A stretch of 37,482 bases of DNA from Planctomycetota bacterium (GCA_016235875.1 JACRII010000108.1:1-37482), one strand, 5' to 3'; positions 8,757 to 16,611 are shown, counted from the stretch's first letter. The notes: generated from the letters alone by a model not told the origin. Made by a program: numbers and translations.

Positions 8757-9497
8757 TTAATTAAAAGTTTGCAAAATCTTTTGTGATTCTTTAAAGCCTT
8801 CTTGTGTTAGTTTATAGTCTGATTTATCCTCATGGACTAATTTTTTATTCCAAAGTGTATTGAGTGAATTGGAAATTGCGGAGGTCGATCTTCTATCAAG
8901 TGATTTTGTCAATGTTTGACGTGATACATTTTCTGGATAGTAGCTGTGTAAAAGAACTAAAAGTTCTTGCTCAATGCTTAAATTCCCGTACACTAACCTT
9001 CTATCTCCAAAATCTTCAACGACAGTTGATACCGGGATCTGTATGAACTCAATCATTCTACCAGCAAGGGTCATGCTTGAGGTTATGACTTGTCTAACTA
9101 TTTCAGATAGAATCCACTGGGCGGATGTGTATATGTACCTCAAATCATAGATATTTGGATCTACAGAGCCTTTATGCGCGATGTTACGTTTATTGCGTAA
9201 AGTATAGCATGATCTTGCAATTCGCGAGCAGCAAATTTTGAAATCGTCATTTATTGCAGTATTCTGAGATTCCAAATTTTTCAAGTAAAAATCAACATTC
9301 GGATTTTCATCGTAATGGCTATTATTCAAATACTGCAATACTTGGACTACTGTTTCGATAAATTTACCACAAGACGAACGGCCTAATATGCCTGCTTTAA
9401 TTTCTTTTCGAATTTCTAAGAATTCGTAGACTAAATCTGTTGCCAGTTTGTTATCAATATATTTAGAAAGTTCTGTGATTAAGTCCTTGTGATTCAT
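8757..9497 (-). CDS. HEPN-motif-like protein with C-terminal winged helix
   Basis: This 246-residue cytosolic protein belongs to no family I can name. Residues 1-135 look all-helical and contain CYTLRNKRNIAHKGS, with R101 and H108 in an R-x6-H arrangement preceded by a hydrophobic run, as in HEPN RNases. Residues about 175-245 (LSIEQELLVLLHSYY, then SRQTLTKSLDRRSTSAISNSLNTLW and YKLTQEGFKESQ) read as a winged helix. The gene starts three bases after the stop of the upstream gene, with AAGG about 12 bases before the ATG, so the two are co-translated. HEPN proteins paired with a DNA-binding partner are often toxins or defence effectors. That role is inference. Confidence 0.55.
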   Translation of the reverse strand: MNHKDLITELSKYIDNKLATDLVYEFLEIRKEIKAGILGRSSCGKFIETVVQVLQYLNNSHYDENPNVDFYLKNLESQNTAINDDFKICCSRIARSCYTLRNKRNIAHKGSVDPNIYDLRYIYTSAQWILSEIVRQVITSSMTLAGRMIEFIQIPVSTVVEDFGDRRLVYGNLSIEQELLVLLHSYYPENVSRQTLTKSLDRRSTSAISNSLNTLWNKKLVHEDKSDYKLTQEGFKESQKILQTFN

Positions 9498-9500
9498 TTT

Positions 9501-10010
9501 TCAATTACCTTGTTGGGTTACCATTTCTTGGACAGCTTTAACCCCTTCACTTGTAACTTTGTATTTTTTCTTTGCTTGTTTTGTTTTGCCTTCTTTTCTT
9601 GTTTGAATCATCAGATTTGGTTGCTTATTAATTAGCTGAGTAACACTTTGTGTAACGTTGTTTACGCCATGCCCTAGATGAGTTAGTTCCTTATTTATTT
9701 CCCAACCTGTGAGTTCCTGTTTCTTAAACTTTTCCTGTAAAAAAGCTGCGATGACAAGCACCTTGTCAGCATCAGTTTGGGGATTGATCTTGGCAAAAAT
9801 TTCATCTGCAGTCACATAAGAACCAATATCCACTACTGTGTCATTGATTTTGTTCGTATTTTGATCATGTTTTTTGAAAGGGTCTTCAAGTTTTTCTGTT
9901 GAGAACTTACTTGTAAGCCACCGTATTACTCGATTTCTTACACTTTCATCGAGATGTTTGATAGCTTCATAGCAATCATTCATAGCTTTGATTTCTGGAT
10001 CGTCATACAT
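9501..10010 (-). CDS. Partner of the HEPN-like protein, with winged-helix C-terminus
   Basis: I place the start at the ATG at 10010 because GGAGGG lies seven bases upstream; an in-frame TTG at 10025 overlaps that site. The 169-residue protein starts MYDDPEIKAMNDCYEAIKHL with helical segments. A central stretch (VTADEIFAKINPQTDADKVLVIAAFLQEK) follows, then a likely winged helix (ELTGWEINKELTHLGHGVNNVTQSVTQL, KKYKVTSEGVKAVQEM). The basic wing (RKEGKTKQAKKKYK) suits nucleic-acid binding. No catalytic residues are recognised. It is first in a two-gene unit and could be a repressor or antitoxin for the HEPN-like product. The whole unit is AT-richer than the flanking genes. Confidence 0.55.
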   Translation of the reverse strand: MYDDPEIKAMNDCYEAIKHLDESVRNRVIRWLTSKFSTEKLEDPFKKHDQNTNKINDTVVDIGSYVTADEIFAKINPQTDADKVLVIAAFLQEKFKKQELTGWEINKELTHLGHGVNNVTQSVTQLINKQPNLMIQTRKEGKTKQAKKKYKVTSEGVKAVQEMVTQQGN

Positions 10011-10916
10011 GGTTATGCCCTCCAATTACATTAATTATTTGATTGCGCAAATTATAATGAAATATTTAATAATTGTCAATAGTTATTTTATAATATATTA
10101 GATTAAATATCATGTATCATGATATATAGGTAAACTGTCAATGGTTTAGCCGCCAAACAAACTAATATCCAAGTCATTTGATAAACATTCGATGATTATC
10201 TAAAGAATGTGATTCCATTTATATTAAGTGAAATATTTTATTTGGTTCAAAGTTATTGTATCGTAATTATAAATAATTCAATATTAAACATGAATGAATA
10301 TGATATTTGAAACTCTTGAGGGTATAAAAATAATCTTCAAGAATTGTTCTTGTTCCCTTGTACAAAAGTGGGTATTGGAAAAAATTGAGGGAGTTTATTT
10401 GTCTTTAGTTTTGCTATATCTTGGGCTGATACATGATGCATATGCCATTTTCCACACCTGAGCCGTGGGAAATGGCCCCGAGTGTGAGGGTATAGTAAGA
10501 ATAATCAACCCAGAATGCCCATGCTTCCTTTTCTTTTCCTGATAATTTGTGTGTTTTTAAGCGCTTATCAAAGGGATTTTTTCGAAAGACGAATTCTTTT
10601 CGGCTTTGTCCGGTTAGGAATTTGCATGTACCGGCTTTTGTCATACCCGAATGCTTTTATCGGGTATCCAGAGACTCGTCCGTCCCAGATTCCCGCTAAA
10701 CGTGTCCTCGTGAAAACAGGGAAACATGCAATACTGACAGCTTTAGAACAATGGAATAAAACGCGCAAAAACCTAACCGGACAATGCTGCCTCTTCACTG
10801 AACTACTATAATTGCGTGACGCCCAACAATGATTATACAGTCTGTATAAAACGGCAAACACAGACTTTTTCAATATATTTAAGAAGTTGCCGTCTCTTCT
10901 TGTCACGTATTGTAAC
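10011..10916. other. AT-rich spacer with degraded repeats, no convincing gene
   Basis: 10011-10400 is very AT-rich and is the probable promoter region of the HEPN-like unit; I see no single clear -35/-10 pair. 10630-10700 carries a common repeat type (ATACCCGATAAAAGCATTCG on the minus strand). 10701-10730 is a copy of the GTCCTCGTGAAAACAGGG repeat. Short open frames across 10414-10930 are made largely of these repeats and lack ribosome-binding sites. Confidence 0.6.
10701..10730 (+). repeat. CGTCCTCATGAAAATGGGG repeat, copy 1 (degenerate)
   Basis: CGTGTCCTCGTGAAAACAGG GAAACATG resembles the better copies at 14068-14121, 23008-23070 and 36757-36779. Confidence 0.55.
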
Positions 10917-11096
10917 TTATTTCGACTCAAGCATTTTTATTATATGCTTGGCTAAATATTCTTTAATTTCATTGTGTCTAGGCACTGGTTGTGATGTTTT
11001 TGTTTTAGGGTTTTGGTACCAATCGTGCTTTCCACCATGTCGGATTAAAATACATCCCATCTTTTCAATATGCTTTATTAAATCTCTTCTTTTCAT
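10917..11096 (-). CDS. hicA: HicA mRNA interferase toxin
   Basis: This is a 59-residue frame below the usual length cut-off. It reads MKRRDLIKHIEKMGC, then ILIRHGGKHDWYQNP, and later QPVPRHNEIKEYLAKHI. The GGKHDWYQNP part with its conserved His and the VPRHNEI ending are characteristic of HicA toxins, small dsRBD-like RNases that cleave mRNA. Its ATG overlaps the hicB stop by four bases (ATGA), and the gene lies downstream of hicB. This is the less common antitoxin-first order. All expected core residues are present, so it may be active. Confidence 0.9.
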   Translation of the reverse strand: MKRRDLIKHIEKMGCILIRHGGKHDWYQNPKTKTSQPVPRHNEIKEYLAKHIIKMLESK

Positions 11097-11284
11097 GCAA
11101 GTTCAAGTTCAGCAACCTTACGTACGCATGGAACGCTACCACTTGTCAATTCTTTATAAATATCTTTTAAATTTTCTTTTAATTCTTCAAGTGATTCTCC
11201 CTGAGTCCGGTAGTCTGGATATTCTTCAAGATACCCTAGCCACATATTACCATCTTGCCAATATACATATTTTTTTCTTTTCAT
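11093..11284 (-). CDS. hicB: HicB-like antitoxin
   Basis: This 63-residue protein, KKYVYWQDGNMWLGYLEEYPDYRTQGESLEELKENLKD, is the degraded RNase H-like fold typical of HicB. The Y-PDY-TQGES-EEL pattern is diagnostic. No separate ribbon-helix-helix domain follows, so this is the short form. AGGAG lies eight bases before the ATG. It should neutralise the HicA product encoded directly downstream. The 121 bases between this start and the MOSC gene's end contain no other feature. Confidence 0.9.
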   Translation of the reverse strand: MKRKKYVYWQDGNMWLGYLEEYPDYRTQGESLEELKENLKDIYKELTSGSVPCVRKVAELELA

Positions 11285-11405
11285 TTTATTTCTCCTATAA
11301 GAGAAGACTGTGGTTAATGTTTATCATAATTTAATTTTAAAATCAATTGTTTATCGAAACCCAAGCTCAGGCATGTATTTAAAATTCATGCTATAGTTTG
11401 AAAAC

Positions 11406-12065
11406 TCATTTCACTGAACTTAAAGTTTCTTGCCATCGTGGCGCAAGCGCCGGACATTGGGCCAATTTCTGCGCTGACTCAGCATCAATTTTGCGATTGA
11501 GCATGATTGCATTTGCCGTGGCAACAGTCCACTGCGGGAAAGGACGCTCTCTAAGGGTTAAATCATTTCCCGCCTCGATATATCCTTCCTTCAGGACGCG
11601 GAAATACCAGCCAGTCCTTCCTGTTTCTTTAATGCGGATAACCAAATCCTTGATACCCCATCGCCGTTCCAGCTTCCAGCAAGGTTGTCTGGGCTGAGAA
11701 ACCTGCACAACCGCTTCGCCAATCCCGAACATATCTCCAATGCAAACTTCGTCTTCCAGCAGACCGTATGTTGTAAAGTTTTCGCCAAAGGCGCCGTAGG
11801 GCATATCCGGCAGATGGAGATCCTGCCTCCAGTAAGAGTAATGTTCGGATGGATACACATTGACCGCCTTGTGCACGCCGCCGTGAACCGATAAGTCTGC
11901 CTGTGCATCTCCGGCAAGGTTAAGCTTCCCCAGCCATACGGGACCACAAAGAGTTGTCTTGAAGATACCCGTCGTCCAGGGTTCTTCGTTCGATTTGGTT
12001 TCCGTAGCTCCGTTGAGCGTTTTTGTGAGACCCACTTGGACTGAGAGGATTTTTATTTCTTTCAT
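11406..12065 (-). CDS. MOSC domain protein (YiiM-like)
   Basis: The start at 12065 gives MKEIKILSVQVGLTKTL, matching the usual N-terminus of YiiM-type proteins; an ATG 42 bases earlier adds an unlikely leader. The 219-residue protein has SVHGGVHKAVNVYPSEHY, PYGAFGENFTTYGLLEDEVCIGD and SQPRQPCWKLERR. The last contains the conserved Cys of MOSC domains that handle sulfur or molybdenum cofactor. A helical C-terminal part (residues about 165-215) corresponds to the 3-alpha domain. YiiM acts in 6-N-hydroxylaminopurine detoxification in E. coli; the same role here is an inference. The gene appears monocistronic on the minus strand and no strong ribosome-binding site is seen. Confidence 0.85.
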   Translation of the reverse strand: MKEIKILSVQVGLTKTLNGATETKSNEEPWTTGIFKTTLCGPVWLGKLNLAGDAQADLSVHGGVHKAVNVYPSEHYSYWRQDLHLPDMPYGAFGENFTTYGLLEDEVCIGDMFGIGEAVVQVSQPRQPCWKLERRWGIKDLVIRIKETGRTGWYFRVLKEGYIEAGNDLTLRERPFPQWTVATANAIMLNRKIDAESAQKLAQCPALAPRWQETLSSVK

Positions 12066-12134
12066 ACGTGCATGTATATACAACCAATGGGGAGGTCTAA
12101 TTGTCAAATTAGGCCTTCGGCAGCGGCTTTTAAG

Positions 12135-12212
12135 CTCCTCTCTAAAAAGAGGGGCTGGGGGTGTGTTATGGCAAACTTACACACCCCTTTATCCCCTCTT
12201 TTTAGAGGGGAA
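12135..12212. repeat. Long inverted repeat pair of the CCCCTCTTTTTAGAGGGG family
   Basis: The left arm CTCTAAAAAGAGGGGCTGG plus GGGTGTGTTA is mirrored by TACACACCCCTTTAT plus CCCCTCTTTTTAGAGG. Each arm also folds on itself, so the unit could form a cruciform. It matches the single unit at 8258-8288. Confidence 0.85.
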
Positions 12213-12215
12213 TAA

Positions 12216-12594
12216 AAAAGATTGAAATTCCTGAACATCAAATGTACCCATCGTCTTTTCCGGTGGAAGCGACCCACCGCATTATTAAAACATCAACCAA
12301 TGATAAAATCAAATGACAACTCAGTCTTTTTCTGTTTTATGGTTTGTCTGCGCTCGATTCTGGTAGATATGTGATGCATGTGCCAATCACTTTAGCCCAG
12401 GGTAAAAGGGTATGAATTTGCCTGAATTTCTCACCTAAAATATGTTCAACTTGATTTTTTTGACCAATAATGCATCGGCAATTAGTGATCGATGGTAGCA
12501 CCAGGGCAGTGCTTCGGCGCACATCAATGCGATTTGATCGTGCCGTATCAGTTCAGCATCCGGTTTTATTGTGAAGTTAAGATTATACAGAATA
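12216..12594. other. Spacer with a possible decayed minus-strand reading frame
   Basis: A minus-strand frame ending at 12337 reads EKFRQIHTLLPWAKVIGTCI then TYLPESSADKP. An upstream piece in another frame (residues like LIRHDQIALMCAEALPWCYH) looks protein-like too, so this may be a frameshifted relic. The family is not recognised and no start or ribosome-binding site is convincing. Confidence 0.35.
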
Positions 12595-13707
12595 TTACAT
12601 TTTGTTCAAATACTCTGCTACCTTACTTCCCATTCCGGAGGTTGAAAGTATTTTATCCTTTGGTGTAGCAGCAGAGGCGATGTCGCCCGTCCGATAGCCA
12701 TCCTCCAATACGGCCATAATGGCCTGTTCTATGGCGTTTGATTCTTTGCCAAGCCCGAAGGCGTATTTCAGCATCATAGCCCCTGATAAGATTTGCGCAA
12801 GCGGATTTGCCTTGCCCTGTCCCGCAATATCGGGCGCAGAGCCGTGAATGGGTTCAAAGAGCCCAAATCCCGTTTCTGAAAGGCTTGCGCTGGGGAGCAT
12901 GCCGATGGACCCGGTAATGGCAGATGCCAAGTCTGACAGGATGTCGCCGAACATATTTTCAGTGACAATTACATCAAATTGTTTCGGGTTCGTTGCCAGT
13001 TGCATGGCCGCATTATCCACGTACATGTGATTGAGTTGTATCTGGGGATAATTTTTCTGGACGAAATCAATAACCACCTTCCGCCATAGTTTCGAGCTTT
13101 CCAGGACGTTTGCCTTGTCAATGGAGGTTAATTTTTTACCACGTTTCATAGCAGCCTCGCAGGCCACCTTGGTAATCCTCTGAATCTCCGGTACGGAGTA
13201 AATCATGTAGTCAACGGCGTATTCTCCCTGAACCGTTCCCTCTTTCAGGGCGACTGACTTTACCTTGTTTTTACCGAAATATACCCCGCCTGTTAACTCA
13301 CGCACGATCAGGACATCCAGCCCTCCTTTCAATCGTTCCGATTTCAAGGATGCCGCATCGGCAAGCGGGCCGAATATTACGGCAGGACGCAGGTTTGCAA
13401 ACAAGCCGTAAATAGCCCGCAGGGGCAACAGTGCCCCTCGTTCAGGGGTCAGTTCTGCTGGTAGATTTTCCCATTTTGGTCCACCTACTGCGCCAAAGTA
13501 GATGGCGTCGGCGTGGTCACATATCTTCCGTGTTTCATCAGGCAGTGGATGACCATACTTGTCATAGGCACACCCGCCTACCAGCGCCTCTTTATATTCG
13601 AAGGCATGGCCAAATTTCTTTGCCATGGTATCCAGCACCTTTAGTCCTTCCCTCATGATTTCAGGTCCAATTCCGTCTCCAGCCAGCACAGCAATGCATT
13701 TTTTCAT
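12595..13707 (-). CDS. leuB: 3-isopropylmalate dehydrogenase
   Basis: This 370-residue, full-length enzyme catalyses the third step of leucine synthesis, oxidising and decarboxylating 3-isopropylmalate with NAD. It begins with AVLAGDGIGPEIM. RELTGGVYFG holds the substrate-binding region, SIDKANVL and the acidic TENMFGDILSDLASAI bind metal and substrate, and LFEPIHGSAPDIAG precedes the NAD-binding loop. GGAG sits ten bases before the ATG. Other leu genes are not adjacent in this window, so leuB stands alone here. It acts in the cytosol as a dimer by family knowledge. Confidence 0.97.
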   Translation of the reverse strand: MKKCIAVLAGDGIGPEIMREGLKVLDTMAKKFGHAFEYKEALVGGCAYDKYGHPLPDETRKICDHADAIYFGAVGGPKWENLPAELTPERGALLPLRAIYGLFANLRPAVIFGPLADAASLKSERLKGGLDVLIVRELTGGVYFGKNKVKSVALKEGTVQGEYAVDYMIYSVPEIQRITKVACEAAMKRGKKLTSIDKANVLESSKLWRKVVIDFVQKNYPQIQLNHMYVDNAAMQLATNPKQFDVIVTENMFGDILSDLASAITGSIGMLPSASLSETGFGLFEPIHGSAPDIAGQGKANPLAQILSGAMMLKYAFGLGKESNAIEQAIMAVLEDGYRTGDIASAATPKDKILSTSGMGSKVAEYLNKM

Positions 13708-14120
13708 GTATTCATCTCCGTATAATCAATCTGTTTAAATTGGGACACAGATTTGCGCGGATACACCTAATTTATTTTAATATCCTGAAAATCGTTCGAC
13801 TGAGTGCTCACGACGAAGTCCGTGTTTATCCGTCTCCAAAATGGAGACTAATTTTACCTTTATTTTTACGAATAGTCTATCCCATTATTTTTGTTGACAG
13901 GATAAAATTTAAGAGAGATACTCATTGAACAAATCAAAAAAAGACGAAAGTCTTGTCAATTCGCTCGAAGGGTAAATTTTAGCGCAGCATAGTCACAACC
14001 AAAAGGACTCCTCTCTTTCTCCCATTTGCAAGGGAGGGCACAGGTGGGGTGGAAAAACACCTTCCATAAAACTCGTCCTCATGAAAATGGGGAAAAGAAG
14101 TTTTTACAGGGTAATACTAT
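13708..14120. other. Repeat-rich spacer upstream of leuB
   Basis: The region contains the 30-bp palindrome copy 4 (13791-13820) nested in a GGACACAGATTTGCGCGGA-type repeat, and a GCAGCATAGTCACAA unit at 13984 shared with the U32 gene. A CTCCCATTTGCAAGGGAGG hairpin (14020-14038) and the CGTCCTCATGAAAATGGGG repeat (14068-14121) complete it. I see no gene here. Confidence 0.6.
13791..13820 (-). repeat. 30-bp palindromic element, copy 4
   Basis: ATCGTTCGACTGAGTGCTCA CGACGAAGTC, reverse orientation relative to copies 1-3. The left flank ends in CTGAAA and the right flank in CGTGTTTATCCGTC, so it splits a CACAGATTTGCGCGGA-type repeat. Confidence 0.9.
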
Positions 14121-14121
14121 A
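14068..14121 (+). repeat. CGTCCTCATGAAAATGGGG repeat, copy 2
   Basis: This about 54-bp unit (AAAACTCGTCCTCATG, GGGGAAAAGAAG, CAGGGTAATACTATAA) matches 23008-23070 over most of its length. Its right end abuts the point where TrmO-like coding similarity begins. Confidence 0.8.
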
Positions 14122-14381
14122 AGGTCCAGCTCAAACTCAGACCGCAAGGGAAAAAGGACGTACCGGAGGTTGGTATATTTGCCTGCCGTTGTCCATGGAG
14201 ACCAAATCCTATCGGTATGACTACCGTCAAAATGATTGAGAGAAACGGGAATATAATAAAGGTTAAAGGGCTGGATGTGCTGGATGGAACTCCCGTCATC
14301 GGCATTAAACCTTTTACCCCTCCGTATGATAGTGTTGAAGAAATGAGATATCCTGATTGGGTGAACAAACTTGAATACTAA
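14121..14381 (+). pseudogene. 5'-truncated TrmO/TsaA-like tRNA methyltransferase
   Basis: The frame reads KVQLKLRPQGKKDVPEVGIF, then ACRCPWRPNPIGMTTVKMIE and VKGLDVLDGTPVIGIKPF, ending at a TAA at 14379. RPNPIG and LDVLDGTPV-IKP are the hallmark motifs of TrmO (TsaA/YaeB), which methylates t6A37 of certain tRNAs. The N-terminal half, including the start, is missing. An in-frame TAA at 14112 lies in the adjoining repeat, and similarity begins right where the repeat ends. An internal ATG at 14217 would give only about 54 residues. The remnant is well preserved in sequence, so truncation looks recent or the fragment is under selection. Confidence 0.8.
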
Positions 14382-14415
14382 TTCAAAAATTATATGTTGG
14401 ACGCAGATGAACGCA

Positions 14416-14445
14416 GACTTCGTCGTGAGCGCTCAGTCGAACGAT
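14416..14445 (+). repeat. 30-bp palindromic element, copy 5
   Basis: GACTTCGTCGTGAGCGCTCA GTCGAACGAT, exact form. It follows GGACGCAGATGAACGCA, the same kind of host repeat as at copy 4. Confidence 0.92.
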
Positions 14446-14612
14446 TATCAGGATAAAGATAAAAATATCTGCTTGTATCTGAGAAAATCTGTGTCCTATT
14501 TTAAGGATTATTTGTAGTAATTTCAGCGGAAGTAAAGAAATGAAAACATGTATGTGAAGGGCGGGAAGGATTATGTGACTTCTTATCTTTTTTAACAATT
14601 TAGTTGATTATA

Positions 14613-14753
14613 TCAGCCCAAAGGCATTTTTCCCAAAATCTCCAGAAACGAAGTACGATCATCATTATCATTAAAAATATTCCTTCGCTCATTTCCTCGT
14701 GATAAGATGTGATAGTAAGCCCCTTCAAATTCTATGCGCCAGTGTCTTGTCAT
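14613..14753 (-). pseudogene. RAYT (REP-associated tyrosine transposase) N-terminal remnant
   Basis: This 46-residue frame reads MTRHWRIEFEGAYYHILSRG then NERRNIFNDNDDRTSFLEIL, followed by a few residues and a stop. That is the typical start of Y1/IS200-like RAYT transposases (MARPLRIEFEGA-YHI-SRGNE-R--IF-DD-DR--FL). The catalytic HUH and Tyr region is absent, so it is a dead fragment. RAYTs are known to be associated with palindromic REP repeats, several families of which surround it here. Its linkage to these particular repeats is inference. Confidence 0.85.
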
Positions 14754-14843
14754 GGCAGACAAGATCTGCAAAATTACCTTTTATTGTCAATAAACTAATC
14801 ACTAATCAAGATGTGCCCCCATTCTTTACTATCATCCTTTCTT

Positions 14844-15038
14844 TTAAAGATTTTTAAGAGATATTAAAATTTCTCCCGCATCTATACATTTACAGATGGG
14901 ACATTTTTCTTTTGAAATAAGAGACTCGCGCTCTTTAAGCGGCATAAATGCCGCCTTAAAAGAACGAGATGTTATTTGCCAATTGCCTCCATATTCTTTC
15001 AGATTCCCGCAAGAACAATATACTACTGGCTCCAGCAT
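14844..15038 (-). CDS. Small Cys-pair protein, unknown function
   Basis: This 64-residue protein begins MLEPVVYCSCGNLKEYGGNW and ends with KEKCPICKCIDAGEILISL. Two Cys clusters (CSC and CPICKC) suggest a zinc or metal site. A good GAGGTGA ribosome-binding site lies eight bases before the ATG, which is the main reason to call it real. No family is recognised. It stands alone on the minus strand between the RAYT remnant and the inverted-repeat-flanked cassette. The 15040-15203 stretch beyond it is repeat-like (GGTCAAAAGTCAAAACTCAA). Confidence 0.55.
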   Translation of the reverse strand: MLEPVVYCSCGNLKEYGGNWQITSRSFKAAFMPLKERESLISKEKCPICKCIDAGEILISLKNL

Positions 15039-15203
15039 GTGCGTTCACCTCAAAATTTATGTATGAAGTTATATAAAGTTACATTTTATCCTTAATATTA
15101 ATACACCCTAAAAGGTCAAAAGTCAAAACTCAAAAGTCAAAAATATCTATTCTTTCAAGGCTTTAAGCTTTGGGGAGGCACTAGAGGGATACTATGAGAC
15201 CCC

Positions 15204-15271
15204 CTTAAATATTAAATTTAAAGTGAAAGATAAATGAGAAGTCATTATAATAATTGAATAAAAAATATCTT
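15204..15271 (+). repeat. Left inverted repeat of the ferritin/receiver cassette
   Basis: Begins CTTAAATATTAAATTTAAAG and continues GTGAAAGATAAATGAG. It matches the reverse complement of 16612-16681 without gaps, with about 10 mismatches in the first 66 positions by eye. Confidence 0.85.
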
Positions 15272-15302
15272 TAAAATGTGATCCTAACGATACATTATAT
15301 AG

Positions 15303-16211
15303 ATGGAGCGTGCCGAATACAACACTGTGGAAAATCTTAAGAAGATAATCGAATGGCTGATCGGTGTTGAATCCCTGGCGGGCGAGGTGTATGAAAAAGC
15401 GCAGGAGCATTTTAAGAACGGCGACGAGGAGCTGTCGGCGCTGGCGGGGCGTCTTGCCCGCGATGAGCACGCTCACCACGAGATAATGACGAAGGCGCTC
15501 GAGAGCCTCAACCGTTCCGGCGTTCCATCGGATACGCCGGTAATCTTGGGCGAGGCCGTGAAAGAAGATGTAGAGGGTTGGTTCGCCGCGTTCGCCGGAA
15601 TGATAAGGCGCGGCACTATAACCGGGCCGGATCTCGTGGAATGCATTGTCAGGACTGAGTATTCAGAGTGGAACACCCTGTTCCTCTACGTCGTTAACCT
15701 GTTAAAGCGCGCGGACCACGGGTACAAAAAGGCCGCCGCATTGATAGCACGGCACAAAAGGGAGGTCGAGCGGTTTCTTAAAAACAGGCCCGAGTTCGGC
15801 GCTCAACTCGCCCGGATCAAGGCTCTTGACGATATATGGACAGAGAACATCCTTGTCGTTGACGACAGCGACATGGTAACCGACGCGCTCAAGGCCATCC
15901 TTGAGGACGAGGGGAGGGTGGATTCCGCTCCAGACGGCAGGGCCGCCCTTCGTAAGCTTAGCGACAGATATTATGCGGCAATAATAACGGACATTGACAT
16001 GCCGGTAATGAACGGCGTGGAGTTTTTCGAGGAGGCCTGCCGCGCCTATCCCGGCGTCGGCTCAAGGTTCATCTTTTTCACGGCAATTACAGACCCGCGC
16101 CTTGTACAATTTCTTTCAGAAAACGGGGGCGGGGTAAAATGCCTTCCAAAGCCTTCTTCAATGCGGGCCATACGGACCGCGGTGGTGGATGTCCTCAGCA
16201 GACGAGAATAG
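15303..16211 (+). CDS. Ferritin-like domain fused to a response-regulator receiver
   Basis: This 302-residue protein has a helical N-terminal domain (about 8-165) that resembles the ferritin/rubrerythrin-like class: VESLAGEVYEKAQEHF, then LARDEHAHHEIM with an E55-xx-H58 pair, then a second helical pair. The second E-xx-H is not clear, so a full diiron site is doubtful. Residues 182-300 are a receiver domain with D187/D188, phospho-acceptor D230 in TDIDMPVMNG, T260 in FFTAI and K283 in LPKP, all present. There is no output domain. Base composition is far more GC-rich than every neighbour, with many CGC/GCG codons, and the gene lies between inverted repeats; both suggest acquisition. No ribosome-binding site is obvious. 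It probably receives a phosphoryl signal linked to oxygen or iron. Confidence 0.8.
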   Translation: MERAEYNTVENLKKIIEWLIGVESLAGEVYEKAQEHFKNGDEELSALAGRLARDEHAHHEIMTKALESLNRSGVPSDTPVILGEAVKEDVEGWFAAFAGMIRRGTITGPDLVECIVRTEYSEWNTLFLYVVNLLKRADHGYKKAAALIARHKREVERFLKNRPEFGAQLARIKALDDIWTENILVVDDSDMVTDALKAILEDEGRVDSAPDGRAALRKLSDRYYAAIITDIDMPVMNGVEFFEEACRAYPGVGSRFIFFTAITDPRLVQFLSENGGGVKCLPKPSSMRAIRTAVVDVLSRRE

Positions 16212-16273
16212 CGCGCAACGGGGAATGGTGGTTGGCGTTTGAGCGATCAGAAAAGAAGCACAGAAGAGAAGGA

Positions 16274-16501
16274 TCACACCTTGATTAGTGATTTAATATT
16301 TTCTAATCGTTTATTCATTTCATCTTCTCCAGACATCTTTGATTTCAGAAAGTATCTGCTCAATCTGTTTTTTGATATTTCGTGCTTCGGTAGCAAGATG
16401 ACAAAGATGTTTCCGGGGGAATCTTTCTGTGGCTTCAGCAATCCGTAACCCGAACGAGTCGGAAAAGAAAGCCCTTCTGTTTCCTCACACAAAGCCACCA
16501 A
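16274..16501 (-). pseudogene. Decayed coding remnant in the cassette's right arm
   Basis: One minus-strand frame reads RAFFSDSFGLRIAEATERF then PRKHLCHLATEARNIKKQIE and EQILSEIKDVWRR before a stop at about 16334. A second frame follows with a GGAGAAG site and ATG starting MNKRLENIKSLIKV. This looks like the end of one gene and the start of another, both cut. The helical character is clear but the family is not recognised. The annotation is tentative. Confidence 0.35.
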
Positions 16502-16611
16502 GACACAGAGATTTAAGGTATATCCCCATTAATTATTCTTGATATTCCATCCTTATTCTTTGCGGCTTCGTGTCTCTGTGTGATTACTTCTTTTATTCGT
16601 AAAATAATAAA

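Noticed and set aside
10800-10860. Integron attC-like CGCCCAACAATG near 10820
   Set aside because: No matching partner site or R/L box arrangement, and no integrase.
10414-10930. Minus-strand frames of 76 and 120 residues
   Set aside because: They are built largely from repeat DNA (including the CCGATAAAAGCATTCGGG type), overlap each other and lack starts.
10816-11334. 172-residue plus frame
   Set aside because: It is antisense to hicB and hicA, which have clear motifs and a ribosome-binding site.
12135-12212. CRISPR-like look of the repeated CCCCTCT units
   Set aside because: Only two inverted units with no regular spacers; it is a palindromic repeat, not an array. No CRISPR array is seen in the window.
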